A stretch of 64,000 nt of DNA from Symbiodinium natans (GCA_905221605.1 CAJNDS010001546.1:70001-134000), one strand, 5' to 3'; positions 38,333 to 49,284 are shown, counted from the stretch's first letter. Notes: generated from the sequence alone by a model not told the origin. Program-made: numbers and translations.

Positions 38333-39421
38333 CTGAAAGCGTCTTCCCGCCCAAACCCTAAAGAATTCCAACCGCAATCATTTGGCCAGGATGCTGGACC
38401 AACAGCCAACGATCACACAAGTCTGCGCGGGATCCTGAAAAAAGTGAGGTTACAGGTTCCAAGACTTTGGGCCTTAAGAAGCGACTGGCCAGGTCCTGCC
38501 GCAGCGTCGGTATCCATGCGTGCAGCACTGGCCAAAGCAAAGAGCAGTTGTATGACAAGCATTCTTCAGACGACGAACAGCTGTTGCTTTCAGGGTTTGC
38601 GGGCCTTGGGGCAAAACAGCTGCAGCCGTCCCGATGAGCGAAGGTGCGGATACTGTGGAGATCGCCAAACTCCATCGCGCTAGATCAATGCGGGTTGCGG
38701 GCAACCCGAGAGGCATCTCCAAGGGTCGCACTTTACGTGTGAAGGCCCCCAACCCCCCCCCCCCAAGCGTCGAATCTGCTGCGATCATACTCCAAACCTT
38801 CAGTTACTCCACTTCGCACCACGTGCCCTCACCCCCTGACGACCCTGCCTTGGGAGCCCTCCTAGAACTCTGTGTGGCACGTCTTTATTCAATGCAATCA
38901 ACACCACTCACTAGCAAACAGAGCTCACAGAAGCGCAACAGAAGACGCAGGTCGTGCGGTTGGCTCTCAGACTTCCCTGAATTCACCCTGAACATGGTCG
39001 CCTGGTGCGGCGTGCTGGGTGGTCTGATATGACGAAGACAACGGGGTCCCCGGAACCACTTCGAAGCACTTCGTGTGAAGCATTGAGCGGGACACCCTTT
39101 TCCTGACGAGGGTTGAAGGCCTAAGACTCACACATCAGGAGCATTGCATGCACGAGTTGCCATTGGTGTTGAATGCGAGTATTTGCAACCCTTCCGCTCG
39201 TTCCCAACTCTCAAATCTAGTGCATTTGCAGGTACTTCAAGACTCTTAACACCGCATGAAACTGGAAAAGTGCACGCGGAAACTGCCTGTCCGACGACCC
39301 TCAGGGTCGTAGAAACTCTCAGATGGCAATGATTGGCTCTCCAGCGGCAATGATCAGCCTTGCCTCAGGCAAGGTATCCGAAGCAACGTCTCCATAAGGA
39401 CCGCAGGGGTCTCGCAGTCAC

Positions 39422-39631
39422 CTCTCGACTGGCGCCCACCAAGACCGAATCAAAGACGGTCCCCTCCTCCTCCCACTCCACCTTTTTGTTGTCAGGCTTC
39501 GCACGCAAATCTCCCGTCGGAAACCGCCGCAAGTGCCGGGCCAGGAGGATCACCATCCAAATGGGCAGCAGCCCAAGGAGCAGCAGGAACCCGTTCATGA
39601 AGGTGAGGTCACCACCCAGCTGCTTGGAGAC
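39422..39631 (-). CDS. MFS transporter exon, TM12 and tail
   Basis: Seventy codons: VSKQLGGDLTFMNGFLLLLG, then LLPIWMVILLARHLRR and an acidic tail with VEWEEEGTVFDS. Acceptor AAGAG|G. GAG|GTGACT may be a GT donor; otherwise the frame stops at 39365. Confidence 0.88.
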
Positions 39632-42600
39632 CTCTTTTTTGACAACTCCAAGGCTGCGGCTTGACTTGACTTTTAACAGGCGCAATCGGGAGGCAAGGCC
39701 TATAAGGGCTGTAGGGTTTTTCCGGAGGCTTAACTTAGACTTAGGGCTTCCACAGGGTTGTGAGAGCAGCTTTGGGAACCTCCCACGTTGCTCAACGGCC
39801 AGATCAACCAAGACAGACCAGCCGAGAGCATGTAGCACAAGCAGCTGATCCGGCCAAACGTCCGATTTCCGAAGCTGTGGCCCAGGAAGGTGAAGAAGAC
39901 CCCGAACCTGATTCTGTGGTCCAACACAGCCGAAACCCGCACCCTCAACCTCACATCCTAAACTCAACCTCCCACCCTTCCTGCTTCGAATCGGTGTTGA
40001 GTTTAGGATGTGGCAGACTGTTCAGTCAGGTGGAAACAGGAGGAAGCGACGCTGTGACTGGAGTGATACGGCCCAGTGCTGCAGTTTGAAAGCTAGAATT
40101 CGAACAGCGAAGAGTCTGGGAGACTGGCCCCAGACTCCTTGTTCTTTGAATTCTGCGTGTTAGGTCTCCTGGGACTTCAGGCGTTCTGTTCTGTCAGGAT
40201 TTAGTGAAATTAGTGCAGCTGAGGGTAGCAACAAAGCACGGTAGTTCGTGAAGGCCAGGAAGGCCAGAAGCTGCAGCTGCAGGGAGGGGATGAGGACGAC
40301 CACACCCCAAATCGCGCCAAGGGAGAGAACCACGCCGAAGGTGAACACGAAACCTTCGAGTTGCTCAGTTTCCCAGGTTAACCAAGAGCTGCGAGAGACT
40401 TTCCATGACTTTCCATGACTTCCCGCCCCCCCGGGCCAGGGGAGTTTGTCGCAGTGCGCGGCTTCCGGGCAGCTCCGGGCAGCTTTCAAGTTCTGAACCC
40501 AATCCCAGAACCTGCCTTTCAAAAAACGCAGGCCTCCACGCGACATGCAGAGGTCAAAGACCGGCAGTAGCAGGGCTGAGGCAGGTAGTAAGGCACTGAG
40601 AATCTGGGTGTACCTCGGACGTACAGCAGACATGGGAACTCCGTTTGGCCAAGGAGTTTACGAAGCGGTTGCTGGGACTTGTACATGTTGGTGTCTGTCC
40701 CCACTGGAAGAACCCTGTCCCGAGCTCGGAAGACCTTTTGAAAAGGCCGACAGCAGCACTCAACCGTAGCAGACCTTAAACCACTCCCGAACATGAACTG
40801 TTGAATTGAGAACAGATCGAAGAGCTTGACAACGAAGAGTGTGTGTCAATGCATGCAACCCCCCCCCCCCCAAAATAAAAAAAAAAAAACAATTGAACTG
40901 TGTCTGAAGATTGCGCAAGTGCGGTGCGTGGGCGGAAAGGTCTCACTTGGAGTGTACGGGGCATTTTGGGATCAGGGGTCGCTTTTTGGGCAGCCGCATA
41001 CCCTTCGGACGAAAGACAGGTTGTTCGTCTCCACGTCTCCAAGAGACTGCAACAAGTCCTTGCAAATGCCGAGGTAGGCGTTGCTGCGAAACCTGCCACT
41101 CCCCAGAGTCGATTTGGATGCAATTGCGCTTCGGCTTGGCTTTGGAATTATTCAATTACGACTTCAGATGTTTGCTGACGTGTAGGGCAGGGGTTAAAGC
41201 CAACGCCGATGTTGTTGCCACGGGGCAGCTGTGTAGAGAGGAACATGCCGGCAAAGGCGAACTCCAGTGACCAAACCTTCGAAGGGGGGCTTTGGTAGGC
41301 GCTTTCGCGCACCTTCAGATGGCTTTCACAGGGCATGACAGAGTCTTAAGCCGCGGTGTCACTGGCGTCCGTGACATTGGTCCACACAAACCCCACAAAT
41401 CCAAATCTTCAGGCCTAGGCCTAGGCGGACTGAAACTCTTCACAATGCGCCGAACACGGCGGTAAACCCAATTCCGGAGATGCAGTTCAGTTCTGGATGG
41501 AAGCTCTGGATGGAAGCATCATGCGGGTCCTGGACCGGCAAGAACCTGAATATGAGCGGTTCAAACTCAACCTGCACATTTCAATCAACAAGCCCTCGCA
41601 GCCCTCGACCTGCTCCCTCACTGGGAGCCCATGGAGGCGTGGGCGGCTGGAACCGTTTCCCTCCTGGGTAGTTTGATGGTAGTTTGTGTTAGGCGCTGTT
41701 GGCTTGGAACATGTGAGGGCAACATGTCCTACGCTTCCCGATTCTGGCTTGAAGGGGGCTCTGTGCATTCTGCCGCCTTCGTTGCGCTGAGCTCTGCCGA
41801 CTTCAACTCCTCCGCATTCAAAGCTTTCAGGATTTGCAGAGGGCTTCCGCACCAGCAAAAAGCCAGGGACACGGACAACACGAGGCAGGCGATGCCGTAT
41901 CCTGGGAAGCAACTTTGCTACGTCAGCTGTGGAGGATTTGGGCAAGGAACGTCAGGAGACCCAAGGGTTCCGAACTGTCTACACTCGCTCGAAGCCCAAA
42001 TCCTTTAACCTAAAGCTGCCAAATGCAAATCCCCCACGGCCCATCCGACCCACCCTTGGCAAGGTGACAGGGCTTTGACAACCGAGCGCCTGCAAATATG
42101 CTGAATCGCGACATGCCCAGCAGATATAGTCGATACAGCCTTGGTTCTTCATTTCCTGTCCTGTGTTTAGGGTGTACCCCCTTGCCGTGGTGACTCTGTC
42201 CGAAGCACAATGATCGAGAAACACCCTGATCGCCCCAACCCCAAGTCACATCCAACTTGCTAGACAAAGAAGAAGCATCTCAAGTGCTGAGAAGCCCAAG
42301 AGGTGTGACAGCAGAGGAGTCCACCAGGCAGTTCATTGCGGTCATTATGGTGGCGAAGAACCTGGTACTTGAACTTTCAGTGAGTTTAGGGCCCTCAAGG
42401 GGCGAGAGGAGCTTTAAGGGAACCCTGCTGGGAACCTTCGGCCTACAATCGAAAGACAATGTACCTGCACACGAAGCAAACCATGAACTCACCGCAGGCA
42501 CAATCGACGTTTTTTTCGCGGCGGTGCCTTCTGGGGCACACTATTTGTTCCAACAAAAATCCCCCCCCAAACACTCGGGACGCACAAAAACGTCGCCAAC

Positions 42601-43863
42601 CTCTCACCTTGCAACCTCGAAAAAACCTGTGATTCTTGAGGTGACTCGGGCCGGGGATCCGATGAGACATGTTGAGCCTAGAGGCCGCGGCTGGATGGCA
42701 AAGGCAAGCCTCATGCTCTGCACCTTCAGTGAAAGGGTTGGGGAAGGGTTGGGGGTGTAGGGCGGAGCCCTCTGACGATATTTTTAGAGGATTTTAGAGG
42801 CTTAAAGATGAAAAAGGATGCAATGCCCGACTCGGAGGGGCCATCAACGTTGAGCCGCCGATGCCGCTCAAGATGAAGGCTGCCAGAAAGCCGTCGAAGG
42901 GCGTTGAGGTGGACCTTGGGGGGTTGGCACGAGTAGCATCAGTGCGTTGGTGACGTCTAGCAACCTGAAGCACTCAGATTATACTCCAGATCTTGAGGGC
43001 ATGCTTCAGAATCGCCTCTCTTGAGCCTTTGGCGGCCTAGTTCACCCAGTATAGCCCAGGCACCCCTTGGAGAGTGCCATGAGGAACAGGGCAGCCGCTT
43101 GAAGGAGACCACCTAAAAGGGCCAAAACGGCCGGACCAACTCGATCCACGGCCATGGCCATGACAGCTGAGTTGACCACGGTGACCTGGGCGTTTCGAGA
43201 AGGAGAGACCCCCCCCCCCAAGAAGGCTCCACAGTAAACGACAAGAGCAGCCACGTCATGACATTTAATTGAGAACATGCCAAAAATAAGTTAGACGCGG
43301 AATCATTATTCTTCGCATCCAGGTGGCAAGGTTGTCCACCGTGTATAGCAGAATCATGCGGCTTGTGCGTTCCGCGCACAGCGGCTCCTCACTTCACCGA
43401 AATCGCACTCCACGGCTTGAAAGGGGAGTCTGGGGCACGGCACACATCCTACTCTGATCCACAAGGCTCGGAAAAATCATCAGCAGTTTCACTCCCCACC
43501 CGCCGCGAAACTCTCCAAATCCTACCGAACCCTCTCACATACCTGCAAGGACGCGCTCGCTCCTCCGGGGCGCACACGGCCAAATACCTTGCTGGTTCGA
43601 ACGAAACAGCAATGGCTACATACAATCGCCAACCACTCTCTATCAGAACTTCCAACAAAAATGGAAAGCATTTCGCAAAGCATTGCAAAGCATATCGCAA
43701 AGCATATCGCAAAGCATATCGCAAAGCCCTCAAGGCCCTAAGCTTTGAACCCACCTTGCCCCGACTCACTGTACTAAAAGCTGCTAAGGAGCACGCCATC
43801 AGCCTCTAGAAGTGCTTGCAAGGATGCCCAGCCGTAGAAGAAGAAGGTGAAGAAGAAGGTCAC
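39422..43863 (-). CDS. SLC43-like major facilitator transporter, multi-exon
   Basis: Eleven exons, about 360 codons, give successive membrane helices in MFS order. The N-terminal half has YGWASLQALLE (TM1), then MAMAVDRVGP and a following helix, then FDGFLAAFILSGIGGS and a helix with CLVDSS. The centre has a helix and an acidic cytoplasmic loop (LNAEELKSAELSATK). The C-terminal half starts with SLEFAFAGMFLSTQLPRGNN, continues with LLPASALLLPVFD and AFLAFTNYRAL, then FGNRTFGRISC, and ends with TM12 and an acidic tail. The SLEF..LPR.N and FxxYRAxLFG..FG.FGRI order matches SLC43-type transporters (amino acid or nucleobase carriers), from memory of that family. Substrate cannot be inferred. The N-terminal start above 43863, one exon between 42296 and 41901, and the true stop (39365 if the last exon is not spliced) are unresolved. 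Confidence 0.85.
39787..39907 (-). CDS. MFS transporter exon, TM10-TM11
   Basis: Reads FGVFFTFLGHSFGNRTFGRI and SCLCYMLSAGLSWLIWPLSN. Acceptor ATCAG|G, donor AAC|GTGGGA (GT). Confidence 0.9.
40233..40353 (-). CDS. MFS transporter exon, TM9
   Basis: Reads FVFTFGVVLSLGAIWGVVVL then LQLLAFLAFTNYRA. Acceptor CGAAG|G, donor TT|GTTGCT (GT). The split codon joins to the next exon's G. Confidence 0.9.
40537..40603 (-). CDS. MFS transporter exon, TM8
   Basis: Reads ILSALLPASALLLPVFDLCM then SR; acceptor CCCAG|A, donor GTG|GAGGCC (GA). Confidence 0.85.
41002..41058 (-). CDS. MFS transporter exon, loop TM7-TM8
   Basis: Nineteen codons, DLLQSLGDVETNNLSFVRR; acceptor GCAAG|G, donor AGG|GTATGC (GT). Confidence 0.82.
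41205..41276 (-). CDS. MFS transporter exon, TM7
   Basis: Reads VWSLEFAFAGMFLSTQLPRG then NNIG; acceptor CGAAG|G, donor GGC|GTTGGC (GT). SLEF and LPRGNN mark the start of the C-terminal half. Confidence 0.85.
41480..41670 (+). CDS. plus-strand exon-like frame inside the transporter gene
   Basis: After TTCCGGAG the plus strand reads AVQFWMEALDGSIMRVLDRQ and EPEYERFKLNLHISINK and is open to a TGA at 41670. It is opposite in sense to the transporter and lies in the intron between its TM6 and TM7 exons. The minus frames here are poor. No family recognised; a nested gene is possible. Confidence 0.45.
41777..41901 (-). CDS. MFS transporter exon, TM6 and central loop
   Basis: Reads YGIACLVLSVSLAFCWCGSP followed by LQILKALNAEELKSAELSAT. 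Acceptor CCCAG|G, donor AAG|GCGGCA (GC). Read through, the frame would stop at about 41739. Confidence 0.82.
42296..42361 (-). CDS. MFS transporter exon, TM5
   Basis: Reads FFATIMTAMNCLVDSSAVTP then L; acceptor ACCAG|G, donor TGG|GCTTCT (GC). The plus strand is also open here, so this exon is less certain. Confidence 0.65.
42846..42914 (-). CDS. MFS transporter exon, TM4
   Basis: Reads STSTPFDGFLAAFILSGIGG then ST; acceptor CCAAG|G, donor TT|GATGGC (GA, tentative). Its phase matches both neighbours. Confidence 0.75.
43064..43185 (-). CDS. MFS transporter exon, TM2-TM3
   Basis: Reads VTVVNSAVMAMAVDRVGPAV then LALLGGLLQAAALFLMALSK. The DRVGP word is the MFS loop 2-3 signature. Acceptor CCCAG|G, donor GG|GTGCCT (GT). 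Confidence 0.85.
43804..43863 (-). CDS. MFS transporter exon, TM1
   Basis: Twenty codons, VTFFFTFFFYGWASLQALLE; acceptor GTCAG|G, donor GAG|GCTGAT (GC). GW.SL...L is typical of TM1 in SLC43-type carriers. Confidence 0.8.
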
Positions 43864-44204
43864 CTGACTTCGGCTGGCGTCGGAATGAGTTGTAATTTGG
43901 ATTGGGCTGGGCGGGTTGAAGATCTGGGATAGTGTAGAAAGAGTGCTGATCCCGAGGCTAAGGCATCCGTGGGGCACATCCGCGGGGCAGGCTTGAAATT
44001 TAATCATGCAAACCTGAAAGGCCTCCAAGAACGGCACAGAAAAGGAGCCTCATGGAACCTCTCTCCTAGAACTCCCTTGGATCCAGGTCACTAGGCTGCC
44101 CAAGATGACCGTCCTTGGTGGCATGGTGACCAAACAAGCTGTAAATCATCTGAATATATGTAAACTTTGTCAAAATTGAAAACTCCGGCTGAAGAGACAA
44201 ACCA

Positions 44205-44305
44205 TCCGAAGCCGCTGGCGAGAGTCACCCATTCGCGGAGCCCTGGCACCACTTTTGCATCCAGCGCATCGGCAACAGCCGACATCAGAGGGCGTAAGCA
44301 GTAGG
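44205..44305 (-). CDS. exon-like block, unidentified
   Basis: Reads LMSAVADALDAKVVPGLREW and VTLASG. It could be an N-terminal exon of the transporter or the end of an upstream gene. Confidence 0.4.
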
Positions 44306-44569
44306 AGGTTGTGAACTTGTGATAATGCGGGAAACCACTATGTTGTTCACGTCCCAGATCAATCCTCGGTTTGGGTTTAGGGTTACAATAGACTTCTTGA
44401 GGTTCCTGAGCCATCACTGCAACCGTAGCCCTGATAAACGCCACTACGCAACGAATGCCCACAATCTCTGGTGTGTGGTGCGGTGTCCCAGTGACAGTGA
44501 CAGGAGACGTCATGAGAGCTTCCAAACTGCACTGGGCACAATTTAGACTTGGAGCAGCTTTGAGTTACG

Positions 44570-44715
44570 ATATTGGTTACAGTCTACGAAATTGCCCTCC
44601 AAAACCGGTCGTCCTTTCTCGATTCTTTTCGCATCGCTCTCGCGAGGTCGTTCCTCTGGAGCCGATTCGCATGGCCCGCCTGTTTCGATGGGCGTCTCCT
44701 CTTTTTTTGGGGGGG
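44570..44715 (-). CDS. charged exon-like block, unidentified
   Basis: Reads EETPIETGGPCESAPEERPR then ESDAKRIEKGRPVLEGNFVD. A long, charged, non-repetitive stretch suited to a cytoplasmic N-terminus. It may belong to the transporter. The plus frames are hydrophobic and repeat-free, so some doubt remains. Confidence 0.4.
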
Positions 44716-45300
44716 GTCACAGGATTGCGAGGACGAGGGCAAAGCGCCCTCAACAAATCTCAGCTTTTACACCTATAAGTTCCGGCTCTAAGCGCTAAAT
44801 TTGCTCGGAAGGTCGCCAGAGTATCCTCCCGCCGGCATCCTTGAACCCGATAATAGAGCACAGTCTTTGCGCTTCCTACGAGGGTGAAACTTGCTGAGGC
44901 GCCGTGCTTCCGGAGGCACCGAAAAAACAATCACCATTGCGTCGCAAAGCGCCTGTCGCGGGCAGCTTCCACAGCTTAGCATGGGTAGACATGCCTAGCG
45001 GCCTAGCACTCGATATGGGCTGCAAAGAACCTAACCGGCCTGCACATCACTCCTAACGGCAACTCCCTGCCAACAGCAGACAATCACAAACCCACACGCA
45101 CTAGCCGCCGCCTGACCCCAAGCTCAAAGTAGGTTCATCCTCGACCCGTCACTGCATCCCAAGTTCAAATCCCTGAGTAACGGAAACACGTTCCCAGAAC
45201 CTTCTCAAGAAGTGAAACGCAAAACCAGCGAACACCCAAGCGGTCCTCATCCGTCCGTGCCTGAGCTGCTGCGGATCGGCGCCAGGGACGTTGCTTCAAT

Positions 45301-45621
45301 TTGCGAATGCGAACAGGGGATTCAGCGAATTCAGCGAGGTTCGGGGACCTTGCAGTTTGCCGGAAGGTTGACAGAAAGCTTGAGGGTTTGCTGCATCTGC
45401 GGGGCGGCGGCCATAGGATCATGACCCAGGGGGTCTTTCAGGGAGTGGCTCCCATGGTTCAGTGTTCGGCCTCAGTGCCTGGTGCTACCGGGGAGTTGGG
45501 CAAATTGCTGTGCCGCATGGGGGGCCCACAGCTTCGAATTCTGTATCCTCATCGGCCCATCGAAGCGGCACAGGAAGTGGCAAGCAATTGTGAAGTGCTC
45601 GCTTTCTTCCACACTACATAA
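45301..45621 (+). CDS. plus-strand candidate frame
   Basis: A 106-codon plus frame ends GELGKLLCRMGGPQLRILYP then HRPIEAAQEVASNCEVLAFF. No domain or splice partner was found. The minus strand of 45165-45290 is also open (ARTDEDRLGVRWFCVSLLEK). Confidence 0.3.
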   Translation: MRMRTGDSANSARFGDLAVCRKVDRKLEGLLHLRGGGHRIMTQGVFQGVAPMVQCSASVPGATGELGKLLCRMGGPQLRILYPHRPIEAAQEVASNCEVLAFFHTT

Positions 45622-46115
45622 CTCCAGATTGCTGAAGCGCTGAAGCCTGCAAAACGTTGGACTTATACCGGTTTGGCCTGCTGTTCCGCCATCGCCTCTA
45701 TTCCTGCCGTGCGCTTGCAAACAGCGTTTTGTGAAACAGCTCGTGGGGTCCCTCAGTCTAGTCTCTTTAGAGGCTGTGTTGGGTTTCATCACTCTATTGA
45801 CCTCAGTAGGAGGGCTCGAGGCGGCTTTGAATCTCAACGACGTCGAAGGTCGAGGGTGGGAGGATGGAGGATCGCGCGGCTTGTGAACAAGACTGCAAAC
45901 ACACTCTACTTTCCGTGCTCCCTGTCCATGCTCTCCGTGCATGCGCGAAAAGCAATGCTCTATGAGATTCTCTCTCGTAAAAGTTTATTCTTACTTTTCA
46001 AGGTATGACTTAAAGAAACTTCTCTTTAAGTTTATAAGTTTAAGAGCCAAACTTACAGATTTACAGGAGGTTCCGAACCGAACACCTTCTGTAGAGAGGA
46101 CATCTTTGAAGGTTG

Positions 46116-46189
46116 CCCCCCCCCCCCCCCCCCCTCCGCGGACTTTACGCCAAACGCCCGGAGAAACTCTGACATCCCCCCCCCCCCCC
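46116..46189. repeat. poly-C runs
   Basis: C runs of about 19 (46116-46134) and 12 bases (near 46178-46189). Confidence 0.95.
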
Positions 46190-46194
46190 GAAGG

Positions 46195-46290
46195 CCCCCC
46201 GGTGTCTTTGCGCAACTTCATCACGCAAAAACACCCTGTCAGCCTCAGACACCTGGAAAGCTGCGCCTGCCACCATTGCGTCGGCCAGGT
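46195..46290 (-). CDS. exon-like block, unidentified gene
   Basis: Reads RHLADAMVAGAAFQVSEADR and VFLRDEVAQRHR. A possible GT donor sits at CAG|GTGTCT inside. Non-repetitive, helical, unrecognised. Confidence 0.5.
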
Positions 46291-46432
46291 GCCTGAGAGA
46301 GCTTTTGTTTTTGTGGGTTCCGTGTTCTTGTTTTTCTTTCCTTGGGTGGGAGGTGGGCTGGGACTCAAAACTCTGCTCGGGAAATTTTGGAGACTAGGAT
46401 TGTAGGGTTCAGGCGACCGTACGAGTGATTCT

Positions 46433-46572
46433 TCACAAGGATACGCCGGGCGTCGTGATATGACATATTTTTTCTACAAGCCTTTCATAGGCTGGCTCAG
46501 GTACCTTTGGTTGGGCAGGTTCTGCCTGTGCTTGTCCGATCGCAAGCACGGCAACCCCCTCACCAAGGCATG
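46433..46572 (-). CDS. last-exon-like block, unidentified gene
   Basis: After GGTGAG|G reads GVAVLAIGQAQAEPAQPKVP and EPAYERLVEKICHITTPGVS before a TGA. Overlaps the start of a 174-codon plus frame (46507-47031), for which I see no domain. Confidence 0.5.
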
Positions 46573-47342
46573 GTGTACTGTGACACTGTGCCTTTTGCCT
46601 CTTCTGAAGAGCTAAGCCCGCATGAGCACATATCATCCAAGGGCCCAAGGGTGCGGCAGGTCGCCAGGGTACGTCTGACATGCCCAGCTCCACACTGCGA
46701 GACCTGGGGCTTGAGTCATGGAGCAGCAGCTGAAAGCCCAAAACCCCAACACGACGATACACCTCTTACCGTGTCTCAGAGGGAGTGTCAATTTTGTTTG
46801 GTGGCCGGATGTGGCCGGCGCATGAGCATTGTGACCCTTCTGGATTCTGGCGGTGTGTCTCCAGACGAACGGGAGTTTCAACAAATACGCTGCCGTTCGT
46901 CACCTAAGCTGCGACTAAACGTCAGCACTCGCTCACGAAACCTTTCCCTTAAAATCCCATCCCCTCGGACAGCGGCTTGTACAGGCGACCGTCTTTCTGG
47001 CTTGGTTGGCCTCGGACCATGTGATTATTAGTCTTGGGGGCCAAGAGAAGGAGCTTCATTGAGAGCTTCCGTCGTCCACAAGCTCAGCTCTCGAGCCCTG
47101 GAGCCCTCTCTCGCTGCGTGAGATGTGGACATTCTTTTGGCCTTGTGAACTGCATCTTCTTGGGGACATACTCATAGAGCACAACTCCCCTATCCGAAGC
47201 TTGGAGGCCAATTGCAAGTGATTGGCCGAGGGGGCAGTGGGGGTAAGAGCTCGTCTTATGTGTTTTGGGGGGCCTATTTCAGGGCATTAGGGCTTGGTGG
47301 GATTGAAGGTGACAGAAGTGGGTCTGCTTCAGCAGGAAACAT

Positions 47343-47430
47343 GGCGAGTGTAAAACAGCATCTTGAAACAGAGCTCAAGGGGCATAATCGAAGTCTCCAA
47401 ATGGCACTGCGGTCGCTCACAGAGCTGTGA
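47343..47430 (+). CDS. plus-strand candidate frame
   Basis: Reads MASVKQHLETELKGHNRSLQ and MALRSLTEL before a stop, preceded by a Met codon in fair context. Helical but very short, with no family. Confidence 0.3.
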
Positions 47431-47547
47431 CTGTCTAAACTGACACGCAAGGTGGGCACTCATCCGGCCACGGCTTTGCATAGGCTAAAGAACATCTCCG
47501 CAGGACAGTGGGAACCGGATTCTGAAGTCGTGTGATGGGAGTACCTG

Positions 47548-47571
47548 CCCCCCCCCCCCCCCCCCCCCCCC
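47548..47571. repeat. poly-C run
   Basis: A C run of 24 bases. Confidence 0.95.
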
Positions 47572-47868
47572 GTCCGCCACCCACCACCCACTGAAGGATG
47601 TGAAGACTGAGCCAGAAGTCTCGAAGCCCACCCGTCGCCGAGGCCCGAAACCTCAACTCATCATTTCAAGAGCCCGGCTCTGTGTCAGCTGGCACTCTAG
47701 CTGTGTGGCGAAGCTCCGGAACCTCCGTCTTTCGGGATGTCGGGTATGGTTTAGGGTCATGGGATGTCATGGGCTAAAGGCTTTCAGGTGGCTGAAGGCG
47801 TGAGTCACTAGCCACCAAATCTCAAGACGGCCACGCGTATTCAACAAAACAAGGAAACCACTCTTCAA

Positions 47869-48108
47869 ACTAGTTCCCAAAGCCCCACAACAAGAGGACT
47901 CCCCAGCCCATTGGCAGCCGGGCATGGTTTGAACTCCCTGGAGCTGCTGGCCTCCAGTGCTCTTCGGCTTTTGTGTGGGCCCGGGTGTCATTCTCATTCT
48001 TGCAATCTTCATCAACATCACTATCCGCATTTGTATCAATAATATCGTCTTTGTTCTCACCACATGCAGCTAATAATGTTTGCTGTTGTGTTTGTTGCGG
48101 GGGGAGGA
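47869..48108 (-). CDS. acidic exon-like block, unidentified gene
   Basis: The minus frame carries a Gln-rich start (PPQQTQQQTLLAACGENKDD), then DTNADSDVDEDCKNENDTRA and ends WGVLLLWGFGN before TAG. There is no starting Met, so it would be an internal or last exon. Just beyond it the plus strand reads KGFDKAQDELHDDSYWSGDV (48137-48200), so coding direction changes or one of the two is chance. Confidence 0.4.
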
Positions 48109-48269
48109 GGTTCGGCGCTGGTCACTCTCCAGACAAGGGGTTTGACAAGGCCCAAGACGAACTTCATGATGATTCTTACTGGTCTGGGGATGTCTGCAAG
48201 TACTGCATGTCGATGACGTTGTTAATGGTTTGGTTAGGGCCGGCTTACTGGCTTACTAGGCCGTGTTGA

Positions 48270-48310
48270 GGGTGAGAGAGAGAGAGGGAGAGAGAGAGAG
48301 AGAGAGCGAG
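48270..48310. repeat. GA microsatellite
   Basis: About 20 GA dinucleotides with one GGGA interruption. Confidence 0.95.
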
Positions 48311-48903
48311 GCGTGACAGCAGCGTTAGACTCTTGGGCGCGACACGTTTCGCATCGACGCGGACGCGATGGTGCCTGACAGCTGGAAGTTCTTTCAGTTT
48401 GTTTCAGGGTTCGGCTTCTGGCTGCTTGGATTAGAGTGTGTTGATTGTTCACTCGAAGGGGGCAAGCATTTGCCAAGCCGAAATCCTACACTGTCCAAAC
48501 CCCCTCGTCACACGGTGACTTCCCACATCCCCCCATGAAACCCGAACATCCTGCACAGCCTTCCCTCAACCACATGGACCCCGGCCAATGGCACCAACAT
48601 CAAAGTGAGAGCTTGCCTACACCTAGCAGATGCAGCTAAGAAGGAGATGATCCATGAACTGTGGTACCCTACGTGGTCAGAAAAAAGCATGGAGTAAAAT
48701 CCAATTACATTCAACTCGTGATGCATGACTTTCCACTGCCCAGGCTAGGGACTTCACGACCTGAAAGAAATGAAGTGAAGTCGCATGAAAAGCCATTTTC
48801 AGGGTAACTTCATTCGTATATCTCGACGACTAAAACTGACTACAAGTGAAGTGAGAAGAAGTGAATGAAACGCTAACATCGTCCTTGCAGCTATGAGTCA
48901 TGC

Positions 48904-49158
48904 ATGATCATGCATGAGCGACGCACTTGCTATTCGGAATACTTTTGCAACCTTGCTTGTGCCTGCCTTGCGTGCTGCAGATCTGCAAACTTTAAAGCTC
49001 TTCTATCCAAGATTCCCGCAAGCAAGAACCGACAAAACGCACCCGACTATCTGAGCTGTTTACTGATGAACTTGGAAACCTACTTCAGTCCTAGTAAGCT
49101 ACATAAACTCTACGTTCAAGCTACACGTGATCCTAACGTCTCAGCGGCCCAAGGTTGA
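48904..49158 (+). CDS. plus-strand candidate frame
   Basis: An 84-codon frame includes ANFKALLSKIPASKNRQNAP and SCLLMNLETYFSPSKLHKLY. It is non-repetitive, with codon use unlike the spliced genes (more A/T at third positions by eye). No family recognised. Confidence 0.35.
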   Translation: MIMHERRTCYSEYFCNLACACLACCRSANFKALLSKIPASKNRQNAPDYLSCLLMNLETYFSPSKLHKLYVQATRDPNVSAAQG

Positions 49159-49208
49159 GTTCTGTTGAGAGTTTTTTGGAGCTTGAGGATGTTAACGGGC
49201 ACCTGTAA

Positions 49209-49284
49209 ATCACACTCGACCTTCTGGACCCAGCAGGGCCTTGTCTTTCCTTCCACGCGCGAGTGTAACCTCCACGCCACCAGC
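49209..49284 (-). CDS. exon-like block, unidentified gene
   Basis: After CTGCAG|G reads VLVAWRLHSRVEGKTRPCWV and QKVECDLQ; donor CAG|GTGCCC (GT). It has good edges on both sides and lies downstream of the BI-1 gene on the same strand. Confidence 0.55.

Noticed and set aside
46507-47031. 174-codon plus frame as a gene
   Set aside because: No domain or splice context was found, and a better minus-strand last exon overlaps its start. Left as unproven.
47212-47260. P-loop-like peptide GRGGSGGKSS on the plus strand
   Set aside because: No other nucleotide-binding motif follows, the frame continues into low-complexity sequence, and the true dynamin P-loop is at 32992-33075 on the other strand.
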